A DNA stretch of 64,000 nt from Spirosoma sp. KCTC 42546 (GTDB lineage Bacteria > Bacteroidota > Bacteroidia > Cytophagales > Spirosomataceae). Shown here one piece after another: positions 17,006 through 26,481 of this stretch (within the stretch, counting starts at the first letter, position 1; each line of letters opens with the position of its first letter). Location of the stretch: contig NZ_CP041360.1 of assembly GCF_006965485.1 (NCBI RefSeq), positions 5,746,501 through 5,810,500 of the forward strand, read 5' to 3'. The position numbers were made by a program, and so were the translations under genes. The notes under the pieces were generated by a model. That model was not told where the DNA came from, made no database searches, and saw only the letters and a list, made by a program, of their open reading frames with translations.

Positions 17006-19630
17006 ATGGACTTTAAAAATTACACCATAAAAGCACAGGAGGTCGTACAGAAGGCGTCGGAGATTGCCCTCGGTAACGGCCAGCAAGGTATCGAAACGGG
17101 ACATCTGCTTCAGGCTATTCTGTCGGAAGACGAAAACGTAGTTGGTTTCATTGCGAAAAAGACTGGGATCAATCTACAAAATACAAATGCGGCTCTACAA
17201 GCTATTCTGACCACCTATCCCAAAGTTTCGGGAGGCAACGGCAGCGTGTACCTGAGCAACGATACGGCCGCGGCCCTGGCCAAAGCCAGCAGCTATACCA
17301 AAGAATTTGGCGACGAGTTTGTGAGCGTCGAACTGATGCTGTTAGGACTAATGGGCGGCAAAGATCAAATTGCAACCTTATTAAAAGATGCCGGTTTCAA
17401 CGAAAAACAAACGAAAGCGGCTATCAACGAACTTAGAAAAGGAAACTCGGTGAAAGACCAAAACGCAGAAGCGAAGTATCAATCTCTGGAACGTTTCAGT
17501 ATCAACCTGAACGAACGTGCCCGCACGGGTAAAATTGACCCGGTGATTGGCCGTGACGAAGAAATCCGGCGGGTGCTGCAAATCCTGAGCCGCCGAACCA
17601 AGAATAACCCAATTCTGCTCGGCGAACCGGGCGTTGGTAAAACCGCCATTGTGGAAGGACTTGCCCAACGGATCGTATCGGGCGACGTTCCTGAAAACCT
17701 GAAAACTAAAACCATCGTCTCGCTCGACATGGGCTTGCTAATTGCGGGTGCCAAGTATAAAGGCGAGTTTGAAGAACGTTTGAAAGCCGTTATCAAAGAA
17801 GTAACGGATTCGGATGGACAAATTATTCTGTTCATCGATGAAATTCACACACTCATTGGCGCGGGTGCCGGTGGCGAAGGAGCCATGGATGCGGCAAACC
17901 TGCTCAAACCTGCTCTGTCTCGCGGGGAACTGCATACGATTGGTGCGACTACGCTGAAAGAGTATCAGAAATACATTGAGAAAGATAAAGCGCTGGAACG
18001 TCGGTTTCAGGCTGTTATGGTCGATGAGCCCGACATGCCTGATGCTATTTCGATCCTGCGAGGTATCAAAGAGAAATACGAATTGCACCACGGGGTCCGA
18101 ATCAAAGACGATGCCGTAATTGCCGCTGTTGAACTTTCGACGCGCTACATCACGGACCGTTTTCTACCGGACAAAGCTATTGACCTGATGGACGAGGCAG
18201 CTGCCAAACTCCGCCTGGAGATGGACTCCGTACCCGAAGAACTCGATGAACTGAACCGACGCATCATGCAGTTGGAAATTGAGCGGGAAGCTATCCGTCG
18301 CGAGAACGACAAGGAAAAGGAAACCGTACTCAACAAACAGATCGAAGATCTTAGTGAACAACGAAATAGTCTGAAAGCCAAATGGGAAACCGAAAAAGCA
18401 TCGGTCAACGAAGGAAGAACGCTGAAAGAAGAGCTTGACAAACTGAAGCTGGAAGCTGACCAGGCCGAACGCTCGGGCGATTATGGCAAAGTAGCCGAAA
18501 TTCGCTACGGCCGTATTCCCGAAATTGAGAATAAGCTAAATTCCCTGGCTAAAGAAGGTTCTGATAAAGACTCATCGGATCGGATGATGCAGGAAGAAGT
18601 GACTGCCGATGATATCGCCGAAGTAGTGGCAAAATGGACCGGCATTCCGGTTTCTAAAATGCTGCAAAGCGACCGGGAGAAGTTGCTCAACCTGGAAAAA
18701 GAACTTGGCAAACGCGTAGCCGGACAAGCTGAAGCGATTGAAGTCGTGGCCGATGCGGTTCGTCGGAGCCGGGCTGGCATGCAGGACCCGAAACGACCTA
18801 TTGGTTCGTTTATCTTCCTCGGTACTACAGGCGTTGGTAAAACCGAAGTGGCCCGGACGCTGGCCGAGTACTTGTTCAACGATGAGAACGCCCTTGTGCG
18901 GATTGATATGTCGGAATACCAGGAACGCCACGCCGTTAGCCGACTGATTGGTGCTCCTCCGGGATACGTGGGCTACGACGAAGGGGGGCAGTTGACTGAA
19001 GCTGTTCGTCGGAAACCCTACTCGGTAGTGTTGCTTGACGAAATTGAAAAAGCCCACCCCGACGTTTGGAACATCCTGTTGCAAGTGCTCGACGAAGGCC
19101 GCCTGACCGACAACAAAGGCCGTGTAGCGAACTTCAAGAACACGATCATCATCATGACCTCCAATATCGGTAGTCACCTGATTCAGGAGAAGTTTGCCGA
19201 GGACGAAGGCTGGAACCACTCGCTGGTGTTGGAAGAAGCGAAATCGGCCGTGCTGGAGTTGCTTCGGCAGACCATTCGCCCCGAGTTCCTGAACCGGATT
19301 GATGAAATCGTAATGTTTGAGCCGCTGACGAAAGCCAACATCCGCAAGATTGTGGACATTCAGTTCCGGGGCATTAAGCAACGACTCGCCGAAAACGGCA
19401 TCCAGCTCGACGCTACCGACGAAGCGCTGACCAAGATTGGCGAAGAAGGTTTCGACCCACAATTTGGTGCCCGTCCGCTGAAACGCGTGTTACAACGCCG
19501 GGTGCTCAACGAACTCTCGAAGAGCATACTGTCGGGCGAAGTCAAGAAAGATTCCGTTGTATTGATGGAGTTGAACAACGACGGCGAGATTGCCTTTACG
19601 AACCTTGACGCGCACATTGAGAATTTATAA
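17006..19630 (+). CDS. clpB: ATP-dependent chaperone ClpB
   Basis: 874 residues, full length. The Clp N-terminal repeats cover about 1-145; AAA-1 has Walker A GEPGVGKT at 206-213; a long Glu/Lys-rich coiled coil (the M domain, about 410-525) marks ClpB rather than ClpC; AAA-2 has Walker A GTTGVGKT at 606-613 and a GYVGYDEGG pore loop. It solubilises aggregated proteins with DnaK. No CIRCE-like or other heat-shock operator was recognised upstream. Confidence 0.98.
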   Translation: MDFKNYTIKAQEVVQKASEIALGNGQQGIETGHLLQAILSEDENVVGFIAKKTGINLQNTNAALQAILTTYPKVSGGNGSVYLSNDTAAALAKASSYTKEFGDEFVSVELMLLGLMGGKDQIATLLKDAGFNEKQTKAAINELRKGNSVKDQNAEAKYQSLERFSINLNERARTGKIDPVIGRDEEIRRVLQILSRRTKNNPILLGEPGVGKTAIVEGLAQRIVSGDVPENLKTKTIVSLDMGLLIAGAKYKGEFEERLKAVIKEVTDSDGQIILFIDEIHTLIGAGAGGEGAMDAANLLKPALSRGELHTIGATTLKEYQKYIEKDKALERRFQAVMVDEPDMPDAISILRGIKEKYELHHGVRIKDDAVIAAVELSTRYITDRFLPDKAIDLMDEAAAKLRLEMDSVPEELDELNRRIMQLEIEREAIRRENDKEKETVLNKQIEDLSEQRNSLKAKWETEKASVNEGRTLKEELDKLKLEADQAERSGDYGKVAEIRYGRIPEIENKLNSLAKEGSDKDSSDRMMQEEVTADDIAEVVAKWTGIPVSKMLQSDREKLLNLEKELGKRVAGQAEAIEVVADAVRRSRAGMQDPKRPIGSFIFLGTTGVGKTEVARTLAEYLFNDENALVRIDMSEYQERHAVSRLIGAPPGYVGYDEGGQLTEAVRRKPYSVVLLDEIEKAHPDVWNILLQVLDEGRLTDNKGRVANFKNTIIIMTSNIGSHLIQEKFAEDEGWNHSLVLEEAKSAVLELLRQTIRPEFLNRIDEIVMFEPLTKANIRKIVDIQFRGIKQRLAENGIQLDATDEALTKIGEEGFDPQFGARPLKRVLQRRVLNELSKSILSGEVKKDSVVLMELNNDGEIAFTNLDAHIENL

Positions 19631-19645
19631 TTGATTGATTTTCAG

Positions 19646-19680
19646 AAGCCCGGTTACTGCGAAGTGGCCGGGCTTTTTTT
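19646..19680 (+). terminator. Intrinsic terminator of clpB
   Basis: An 8-bp stem AAGCCCGG/CCGGGCTT (19646-19653 with 19668-19675) followed by a run of T to 19680, 15 nt after the clpB stop. It separates clpB from the AT-rich island. Confidence 0.88.
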
Positions 19681-19692
19681 GTATATTTGAGT

Positions 19693-20673
19693 ATGGCAAA
19701 GAAAAAAGGGCAGAGTCAGCATATTGTCCCAAAAGTATATTTAGAAGGCTTCACAAAACAAAATGGCAAATTTTTCAAATTGAGGATTGATTTAGATAAA
19801 CGACCTAACCCAAGAGAATTCCACCCTTCTCAAGTTTGCTACCGGCCAGACTATTATAAATTTGAGAACAATTCTTTTCTTACCAAATACAAGATTAACG
19901 ATTTGAATATTCTCGAAAATTACGGATTTCTCTACGAAAATACACTGGGGAATATCATAGAAAAAATTAGCAGTGCTCCTTGCTTGTCATTTGAAGATGT
20001 CTCTATTTTATCCGAAGCTTTATTAGACATTAAGTTAAGGAATGATTATTTCAGAAAATCAATTTATAATACTGAGCATGTTGGACAAGTATTTGATAAA
20101 GTAGTTGAAGAGCTTATAATTGCAGAAGATAAAATAAATCCATTACTTCAAGCAGGCAATATTACTTTTGATCGCTTTATTGAAATCAAGGAAAAAATCA
20201 AAGAAAATATAGTACCAAATGCGTCTTATCAAAAAGACCTACATAACAGTTCTATATTACAAAACAAAATAGCCCATAACTCTGTAAGACAAGACATTAT
20301 AAATAAAATAACCAGAGCAAACTGGATTGTATTAGAAACAACTATGAACCATCAATTCATAACATCTGATAATCCAGGTTTTTGTATGGATAGCTCTAGT
20401 CATATTCATAACACAAAATTTGGAGAAGATTTCGCCTTCTTTTTCCCATTAAATCCATATAAAACTTTACTAATATCATCATTCGTAAAAGAAGAAAATT
20501 CATCCCACACATCTAGCGTAAAAAATTTAAAATACATTTTAGTCAACCAAGATTGGGTAAAGGGTATAAACCAAGGTATTATGCATATGGCTGTTAGAGA
20601 AATTTACGCAGCTCACGAACAATCACTATTAACAACATGGTACTCGATAAATAAACCTTTTTTATCAATATAG
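19693..20673 (+). CDS. DUF4238 domain protein
   Basis: 326 residues from the ATG at 19693 (a TTG six nt earlier is also open). The N-terminal SQHIVPKVYLEGFTKQNGK is the signature of DUF4238, whose members start with 'QHxVPxxYLxxF'. A second family region, FITSDNPGFCMD, is near residue 222. The function is unknown. The gene is much more AT-rich than clpB before it and uses A/T-ending codons, which points to recent transfer. No signal peptide or membrane segment is seen. Confidence 0.8.
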   Translation: MAKKKGQSQHIVPKVYLEGFTKQNGKFFKLRIDLDKRPNPREFHPSQVCYRPDYYKFENNSFLTKYKINDLNILENYGFLYENTLGNIIEKISSAPCLSFEDVSILSEALLDIKLRNDYFRKSIYNTEHVGQVFDKVVEELIIAEDKINPLLQAGNITFDRFIEIKEKIKENIVPNASYQKDLHNSSILQNKIAHNSVRQDIINKITRANWIVLETTMNHQFITSDNPGFCMDSSSHIHNTKFGEDFAFFFPLNPYKTLLISSFVKEENSSHTSSVKNLKYILVNQDWVKGINQGIMHMAVREIYAAHEQSLLTTWYSINKPFLSI

Positions 20674-20826
20674 CATTTTCTAATTTTATATGTAAAGTAT
20701 TATGGTTGTAGAGATAAGGGCAAAGGGAGGCATTTTTAAGCTATTCATAGCCAACTTGATAAAATGACACTAAGTTATCAACAAGCAACTAAATCGTATG
20801 ATGGTTTTTACAACAATATCACTCAT

Positions 20827-21237
20827 CTAGCCTGTGGAATCTAAACGTTTCCTTTCTGTCCAGAAACAGGTTTGAATTCGTTCAGTTCTCACGTTGTTAC
20901 CTAAATGACGGATGCTCTGCAATTGCCCATTAAGGAATAAAGCCTCAAACTCGAAATACGCATAGGTCTCGTCACGAACAGAAGTATAAAAGTTAATAGT
21001 ACCATTCGCGTCGGAAATACGGAAGCGCTCGTCAAGGGGATTTATGATCCAATCTTCGTCTGAGAAATCAGGGCCCGGTGTCATTTCTAGATAACCATCT
21101 TCGGTTATGTAATAATCGGTCAAATCACGGTTTAGTGATTTAGTCTGAAAGCCTTCATTACCAATCAGCCGATTTCGCTCCTCTTCTGCCAAAGGGAGCA
21201 GCGTCAAATTGACGTGCATATAATCGAACATGCCCAT
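20827..21237 (-). CDS. Hypothetical protein, 136 aa
   Basis: A soluble, acidic 136-residue protein starting MGMFDYMHVNLTLLPL, with FQTKSLNRDLTDYYITEDGY. Proteins that begin MGMFDY... and contain 'FQTKDL' plus a short beta-strand pattern are scattered in bacteria and phages and have no function I can name. It is divergent from the small gene at 21278, with only 40 nt between the starts. It is probably a real gene given its length, codon use and family resemblance. Confidence 0.6.
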   Translation of the reverse strand: MGMFDYMHVNLTLLPLAEEERNRLIGNEGFQTKSLNRDLTDYYITEDGYLEMTPGPDFSDEDWIINPLDERFRISDANGTINFYTSVRDETYAYFEFEALFLNGQLQSIRHLGNNVRTERIQTCFWTERKRLDSTG

Positions 21238-21277
21238 ACTTTGTCACCTTTTTTCGTAATTTAGAAAAAATAGCAAG

Positions 21278-21511
21278 ATGAGTCGCTCTAAACGCAAAGC
21301 CTCTATTCTAGGGATCACTATCGACAGGACAAACAATCTACAAACCGACGTTATGAAACAGATAGTAGCCGATCAAGAAAAATACGAAATCGAGAAGTCG
21401 ACCAAGGCAAGATTACTTACTGAATTAAAAGAAGCTGTTCAAGAACTAAAAGCCGTTGAGCAAGGAACTAAACAAGCTCGGCCTTTAGCTGATCTGCTCA
21501 ATGAGTTATAA
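21278..21511 (+). CDS. Small protein, chimera-like (shared N-terminus, antitoxin-like tail)
   Basis: 77 residues. The first 15, MSRSKRKASILGITI, match the start of the separate small protein at 22272 (MSRSLRKTPILGITT), also at DNA level. The rest is different: KARLLTELKEAVQELKAVEQ then RPLADLLNEL resembles the C-terminal part of Bacteroidota RelB/antitoxin-type proteins (helical with a terminal 'xxLLNEL'). No toxin gene follows. It reads as a fusion of a 5' gene end to an antitoxin tail, but whether it is expressed is unknown. Confidence 0.5.
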   Translation: MSRSKRKASILGITIDRTNNLQTDVMKQIVADQEKYEIEKSTKARLLTELKEAVQELKAVEQGTKQARPLADLLNEL

Positions 21512-21611
21512 AATCCTAATATAGAAAAAAGAACAAGAGAGATACAATAATCTGAAATATATTGACTTAACATCCCATTTGAGGTATATTGCGGGACTTA
21601 CAACACCGTAT

Positions 21612-22055
21612 ATGAATCTGCCGCGTTATGAAGTCAGGGCCTCAACTGACCGTTTAAATTACATGTTTGTAAGTGAAGGGCCTAAAGGTCGCATTCTGAA
21701 AGTTATTTCTTATTCATATTTGGAAGACCTTGAGGTTTGGAATTTGGGCTTTGGCGACTACAACATATTAACCGACGAGATTGATGATCAAATTGTTTCT
21801 AACAATGGAGACGGGCGTAAAATACTAACTACTGTTGCCTTCACATTGAATGAGTTTTTTGCTACTCAACCAAGCGCAGTTGTCTTTTTTACAGGTAGCA
21901 CAAGTAGACGAACGAAAGTTTATGGGCGAGCTATTAGTAGCTATTGGAAAGACATTTCGGATCAGTTTCTTGTTGAAGGAGTAAATTCATACGGAGTATC
22001 CGAGCCATTTCAACAAGATAAATTGTACGCCGGTTTTCAAATACGTCAGCGATAG
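21612..22055 (+). CDS. DUF6934-like hypothetical protein
   Basis: 147 residues from the ATG at 21612; an upstream TTG is also open. MNLPRYEVRASTDRLNYMF, then FVSEGPKGRILKVI, NLGFGDYN, NNGDGRKILTTVAFTLNEFF, and FFTGSTSRRTKVYGRAI fit a family common in Bacteroidota that I recall as DUF6934. No function is established. The family often sits with a tiny partner gene, as here (22085, 29 nt downstream), which suggests a toxin-antitoxin-like pair, but this is inference. Confidence 0.65.
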   Translation: MNLPRYEVRASTDRLNYMFVSEGPKGRILKVISYSYLEDLEVWNLGFGDYNILTDEIDDQIVSNNGDGRKILTTVAFTLNEFFATQPSAVVFFTGSTSRRTKVYGRAISSYWKDISDQFLVEGVNSYGVSEPFQQDKLYAGFQIRQR

Positions 22056-22084
22056 TGTATTTTTATTAAAAAGCAAAATAGATC

Positions 22085-22246
22085 ATGCGAAACTCACCTA
22101 AGCCGCTTGAAGTCAAACCAAGTACAGTCTTACTAATAGACGAAACATTAGATGTCCGCTTTGGCAATCGTATTCTATTCCCCAAAAAGATAAAAAAAGC
22201 ACGCCAAATTCTCGGCCAGAAAAAACAAGTACCCAGAGATGAATAG
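22085..22246 (+). CDS. Small partner protein of the DUF6934-like gene, 53 aa
   Basis: A 53-residue frame from ATG 22085 to TAG 22246. It contains LLIDETLDVRFGNRILFPKK followed by a basic tail (KKARQILGQKKQVPRDE). It lies 29 nt after the DUF6934-like gene on the same strand, has codon use like its neighbours, and its strand-then-basic-tail pattern looks protein-like. It may form a two-gene unit with that protein. No function can be given. Confidence 0.5.
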   Translation: MRNSPKPLEVKPSTVLLIDETLDVRFGNRILFPKKIKKARQILGQKKQVPRDE

Positions 22247-22271
22247 CTCTTACTAATCAACTTGTTCTCAC

Positions 22272-22496
22272 ATGAGTCGTTCACTTCGCAAAACACCTAT
22301 TCTGGGAATCACTACCGCGAGCACTGAAAAGCAAGACAAACGGTGGGCAAACCGACGGTTACGACGCATAAACCGTGTTCGTATTCGGAAAGCTGATGAA
22401 CCTGCCCGGCTACGTGAAGTCAGTAATGTTTGGGATTTCAAAAAAGACGGAAAAATGTATTATTTGAGTCCATTAGCGGCTTGGTTACGCAATTGA
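22272..22496 (+). CDS. Small basic hypothetical protein (MSRSLRK family)
   Basis: 74 residues, strongly basic. It has the pattern MSRSLRKTPILGITTASTEK, then KRWANRRLRRINR, and a C-terminal REVSNVWDFKKDGK. Short proteins with 'MSRSLRKxxIxGxTxxxSEKxDK' and 'EVSNVWDMxKDGK' are frequent in Bacteroidota and unassigned. The basic make-up would suit nucleic-acid binding. Its first 15 residues recur at 21278. Confidence 0.6.
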   Translation: MSRSLRKTPILGITTASTEKQDKRWANRRLRRINRVRIRKADEPARLREVSNVWDFKKDGKMYYLSPLAAWLRN

Positions 22497-22535
22497 AGAA
22501 GATTTTTTTCTCAGATCTCCCAAACCCCATCAAAC

Positions 22536-22565
22536 AAAAAAGCACTCCTCCCGAAGTGCTTTTTT
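22536..22565. terminator. Bidirectional terminator
   Basis: The arms 22536-22546 and 22555-22565 (AAAAAAGCACT/AGTGCTTTTTT) form an 11-bp hairpin with an 8-nt loop. A- and T-runs at the outer ends serve both strands, between the convergent small gene and the Bax-inhibitor gene. Confidence 0.9.
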
Positions 22566-22585
22566 CATTTACCAAAAACTCCACT

Positions 22586-23305
22586 CTACCGTCGGCGCCC
22601 GAACAGGCGTAGCATGTAGAGAAACATATTGATGAAATCCAGGTAGAGCCGTAGCGCCCCCATGATGGCTCCTTTACGCTCTTCGTCGGTACCAGCATTG
22701 CCGATAACATTCATTTCCTTGATCTTCTGGGTGTCGTAGGCGGTCAAGCCAACAAAGATCAGTACACCGGCATAGGTCGCGATCCAATACAGCGTTTCGT
22801 TCTGCCAGAAAATATTTACGACCGAGGCAATGATCAGTCCAATGAGGGCCATCATTAGAAAACCACCCATTGAGGTCAGATCACGTTTGGTGAAATAACC
22901 AAAGGCACTCATGGATCCAAATGTCCCGGCTGTGACAAAGAACGTCGAGGCTATTGACCCACCGGTATAGAGCATAAAAATCGACGCCAGCGTCAGTCCA
23001 TTCATAACGGCGTAACCCAGAAACATGGCCGTTGCGGTTCGTGCCGATACCCGTTGCACTGCCGCCGATAGCGAGATAACCAATAACACTTCGCCAATGA
23101 GCAAGGCATAAAAAACCAGCCGATTGCCAAAAATGAGCTCCAGTACGGCGGGGGTGCTGGCTACCCAAACAGAGACTGAAGCTGTAACAAGCAGGGCAAC
23201 GGTCATCCAACCGTAAACTTGTGTCATGAAAGCAGCCTGCTCTCGTTTCACTTGATCGGCTGTCAGAAAAGGGTGCTGGCGTTCAGGGTAGGATTGTGAT
23301 TCCAT
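22586..23305 (-). CDS. Bax inhibitor-1/YccA family membrane protein
   Basis: 239 residues from the ATG at 23305; the frame is open further upstream but MESQSYPERQ is the better start. Seven hydrophobic helices follow a short polar N-terminus, with the family's AYDTQKIKEM near residue 190 and FINMFLYMLRLFGRRR at the end. Family members are pH-gated calcium leak channels or associate with FtsH (YccA); the role here is not deducible. Confidence 0.92.
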   Translation of the reverse strand: MESQSYPERQHPFLTADQVKREQAAFMTQVYGWMTVALLVTASVSVWVASTPAVLELIFGNRLVFYALLIGEVLLVISLSAAVQRVSARTATAMFLGYAVMNGLTLASIFMLYTGGSIASTFFVTAGTFGSMSAFGYFTKRDLTSMGGFLMMALIGLIIASVVNIFWQNETLYWIATYAGVLIFVGLTAYDTQKIKEMNVIGNAGTDEERKGAIMGALRLYLDFINMFLYMLRLFGRRR

Positions 23306-23381
23306 TAGAGTAAATAGTTTTGACGTCCGAAAGAAAGCTAATGAACAGATCAGATGCAACTAAGTGACTAAGAGGGCCTAT

Positions 23382-25361
23382 TTACAACCCGTTAATAATC
23401 CGGGCATACACATTATTGGCAGTATTACCATCATATCCTTTTGTTGCATCATCACTGATGTTCACCGTAATAGTGGATGTACTACCCGAGTTCGCACTCG
23501 TACGGGTGACGCTAAAGCCCAATGCAACCTTGCCCCCTGCTCCAATAAACTGATTGGCCTTCATGACTAAAGAGAGTTGCCGGTTTGCCAGCGAACTCGT
23601 CACTGACCAGTTTGAATTATCGATCGCTACCGGATTCTCTGTCCCACCCAACACATTGATACGGGTACTGGACGGGTCAAAGGAGATCGTATAGCCAGCG
23701 GGAGCGGTGATGGTTATGGCTACATTGCTCATGGTTGTTGGCAATCCGGCTACCTCAAAGAGGTTGACGACCAGATTGGCTACACTACCTGTTGCCGCAA
23801 AATTAGCCTGCGGCAAAACCAGTGTAGGCGTTAAATCTGTACCGGCCAGGGCTAAACTAGCTGTATTGGAACAACCAGTACTGCTCGTAACCGTTACCGA
23901 ATAAATACCCGATGCGTTGACAATAGCCGTACCAGACGTAGGATTCTGGCTCACCAAACCAGGGCCTCCAAACGCATAGGACGTGCCGCCCCCTGCCGTC
24001 AGTGTAACACTCGTTAAGGTACCACTCAGCGGGCCATTGTCTTTCAAGGTGGCTGTAGGTAACGCGTTGAGCGCAATCACGATCCCATCGCTTTTAACCG
24101 ATGGTTTATTACTCACCACCCGGACTAAATACCCAAATTTTGTTGAATAATATCCGGTCGGTATTTTTCCGGTTATGGTAGTTCCATTGGTGCCATTACC
24201 GCTTGCCAGCGTTGTGGCCATGCCGAAGCTATCGACAAGTTGTAGGCTGAACGTATTATCTGGCTCAAAGTTGCCACTTACGGTAAACGACGCATCAATT
24301 GTATTTCCAGGACAAACACTAGTAGTACTCACACTATTTAACGTGATAACAGGGGTACTTGCTGGAAACTGAATCTCCGCATTATACACCGAATTTGCCC
24401 CGTTGCGAAAATACGCATTCTGAACATCATACAGTGGCATCCACTTATAGACGACAACCGAGTTGTACGTAGCTTTAACCAGAAAATTGCAATATTCTAT
24501 ATTCCAGGGGAATCCACTGGATAGTGGATAATAGGGATTTCTTGAGAATGAATAAATCCCGTTTGGGTTAGTTATGACTGTATAAATTGCGTTCCCAGTA
24601 ACGGCATTAGAATACCAATTGACAGTATATATATCCAGTTGTACATTTCTTAGCGGTTTTCCCTGCGAGTCAATAGCCTTTATACCAATTGAGTTAGGGA
24701 ATGCATCTGTTATCCAGGTATCTCCAACAATAGGATCTCCTCCCGTAGCGTTCAATAAATTTGTCGTATGCTCATCCCAGACAACATTGCCATAGGGATA
24801 ATTCATGATCGAGTTTACGGCCGCAAATGAAGTGCCATTCACCGGATTCTTTTGAGCGTCTACCTGTAACGCATAGATATCAATTGCCCCGCGGGCGTGC
24901 CCAAATTCATGCGTTAAACCATCAGTAGCTGTCTGCGCAAAAGGCCCATCGAAATAATCCCATTTCCAGTTGTGGTAGATAGTCTGACTACTACCATACC
25001 ACCCTCCTCCTGAGGTAATATCCGAAAACCCATTAATCACAATGCCGTACATATATCTGGGGTGCGGCCTGGCAATTTCGTCACCTACTGCACCGTCAAA
25101 CACATATACAGAATCGACCCGAAAGTTATAGATACCGTTGAAGTTAGGCGAGCTGTTAAAATTGGCGTTGATGGTAGCCAACTGCTCGTTTACAATCTGG
25201 GTGATCGTCTTCGAATACGCAAGTTGATATAAATCGGCAGTACGTTTCTCTACAGCTACTACCACACTAAACGTCCAGGTTGGTTTGGCAAAGAGCGGGT
25301 TGCCACCCTGTATGGCAACCCCAAACATAGTTAAGAGCAGGTAACGTAGAAAAAGAGCCAT
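23382..25361 (-). CDS. Secreted multi-domain protein with HEFGH zinc-peptidase motif
   Basis: 659 residues. A signal peptide (about 1-25) leads into a domain with HEFGHARG at 151-158, the zincin HExxH motif; the catalytic Glu152 is present, but the third ligand is not obvious. Residues about 235-325 look like a carboxypeptidase-regulatory/Ig-like module, and the remainder is a run of beta-sandwich Ig/SprB-like segments rich in Thr, Ser, Gly and Val. There is no recognisable type 9 secretion C-terminal domain. It probably is an exported or surface metalloprotease-like protein. The next gene upstream on this strand encodes an M48 peptidase. Confidence 0.7.
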   Translation of the reverse strand: MALFLRYLLLTMFGVAIQGGNPLFAKPTWTFSVVVAVEKRTADLYQLAYSKTITQIVNEQLATINANFNSSPNFNGIYNFRVDSVYVFDGAVGDEIARPHPRYMYGIVINGFSDITSGGGWYGSSQTIYHNWKWDYFDGPFAQTATDGLTHEFGHARGAIDIYALQVDAQKNPVNGTSFAAVNSIMNYPYGNVVWDEHTTNLLNATGGDPIVGDTWITDAFPNSIGIKAIDSQGKPLRNVQLDIYTVNWYSNAVTGNAIYTVITNPNGIYSFSRNPYYPLSSGFPWNIEYCNFLVKATYNSVVVYKWMPLYDVQNAYFRNGANSVYNAEIQFPASTPVITLNSVSTTSVCPGNTIDASFTVSGNFEPDNTFSLQLVDSFGMATTLASGNGTNGTTITGKIPTGYYSTKFGYLVRVVSNKPSVKSDGIVIALNALPTATLKDNGPLSGTLTSVTLTAGGGTSYAFGGPGLVSQNPTSGTAIVNASGIYSVTVTSSTGCSNTASLALAGTDLTPTLVLPQANFAATGSVANLVVNLFEVAGLPTTMSNVAITITAPAGYTISFDPSSTRINVLGGTENPVAIDNSNWSVTSSLANRQLSLVMKANQFIGAGGKVALGFSVTRTSANSGSTSTITVNISDDATKGYDGNTANNVYARIINGL

Positions 25362-25465
25362 AAGTGGAGTATGTATATAAACGAGCTGTTAAAATAGCTC
25401 CGTAAACTACCCTCCATTTATAGGATTTACGTATGACTTACCTCAACGAAGTGGCTGATCTTTCT

Positions 25466-26230
25466 CTACCGGGCCAGTCCATCCCGACGGGCCCGGTCAC
25501 GCACGCGTTGCGCTCTGGCCTGACTGTCGGGGTGTGATGACAGGAATGTTGGCCCTCCCTGCCCGCCACTCAGTTTGGCTAATTTCTCAAAGGATGTCGC
25601 CAGGGCCAAAACGTTATAGCCATAGCGTTTCAGAAACCCATAGCTGTAATCATCGGCTTCGGTTTCCTGCTGGCGACTAAACTTGGCACCCAGCAGACCG
25701 TCAGCAATATCGCCTAATTGTGATCGGGATAGCTCCCCTAATTTACCCGATGTTGAACCCACGGCATCCCGTACGGCGGAGCGCCGGAGGGCACTTTTCA
25801 TACCATCGCGCGTATCATGGTTGACAACATGGCCGATTTCATGTCCCATGACAGCCAGTAACTCATTATCGGTCATGATGTCCATCAGGCCCTTAAAAAC
25901 ACGCACACTGCCGTCGGCTGTTGCAAACGCATTAACATCAGCCACTTTATAGACTTTATAATTGACGGGAATTCCACTAATCGTATGATGGCGGCTAACA
26001 ATTTTATTTAGTCGTACTGTATAGGGATCATTGGCAGCGGCTACTGGATTTTTAGCATCCATTTCGACAATCGCCTGCCGCGAAAGTTCAGCAACCTGGG
26101 CATCAGACAGGGTAGCCGAACCAATAGCTTCCATAAGTGCCTGCATCAATCCCTGATTGGCATTCGTTTGAGCCTGGCTTACTCCAGCAAGCCCAACTAC
26201 CAAAAATAGTGTGATGATAATACGTTTCAT
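25466..26230 (-). CDS. M48 family metallopeptidase, secreted
   Basis: 254 residues with a signal peptide (MKRIIITLFLVVGLAGVSQAQ). The zinc site is HEIGH at 130-134 with E191 (ETEADDYS) as third ligand; both are intact. The layout fits BepA/LoiP-like periplasmic peptidases that degrade misfolded outer-membrane proteins, here without the TPR domain of BepA. It lies in the same direction as the 659-residue metalloprotease-like gene, 104 nt upstream of it. Confidence 0.93.
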   Translation of the reverse strand: MKRIIITLFLVVGLAGVSQAQTNANQGLMQALMEAIGSATLSDAQVAELSRQAIVEMDAKNPVAAANDPYTVRLNKIVSRHHTISGIPVNYKVYKVADVNAFATADGSVRVFKGLMDIMTDNELLAVMGHEIGHVVNHDTRDGMKSALRRSAVRDAVGSTSGKLGELSRSQLGDIADGLLGAKFSRQQETEADDYSYGFLKRYGYNVLALATSFEKLAKLSGGQGGPTFLSSHPDSQARAQRVRDRARRDGLAR

Positions 26231-26481
26231 AAGTTGAGTTATTTAGTGAATGCATGTAAATAGTATGCAAAAGGATTTAACTATTGACTCTTTTCTAGAC
26301 AAAAAGTTTATCAAATGATTAATTTCACCTATCCGATTCGCTCAATTGACTGAAAATAGACAGGCATCCAGCTTCTGAACACCCTGATTTTTCTTCAGAT
26401 TTGTCTAAAGACAATTCGTTTGGCAATTTTACTTCCCAAAGGAGCCTCGTTCCTTATCCATCCAATAGTCAGGCATACAAC

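Noticed and set aside
18572..19462. A 296-codon frame antisense to clpB
   Set aside because: It is long only because the clpB codon pattern leaves the reverse frame open; no family pattern was found in it.
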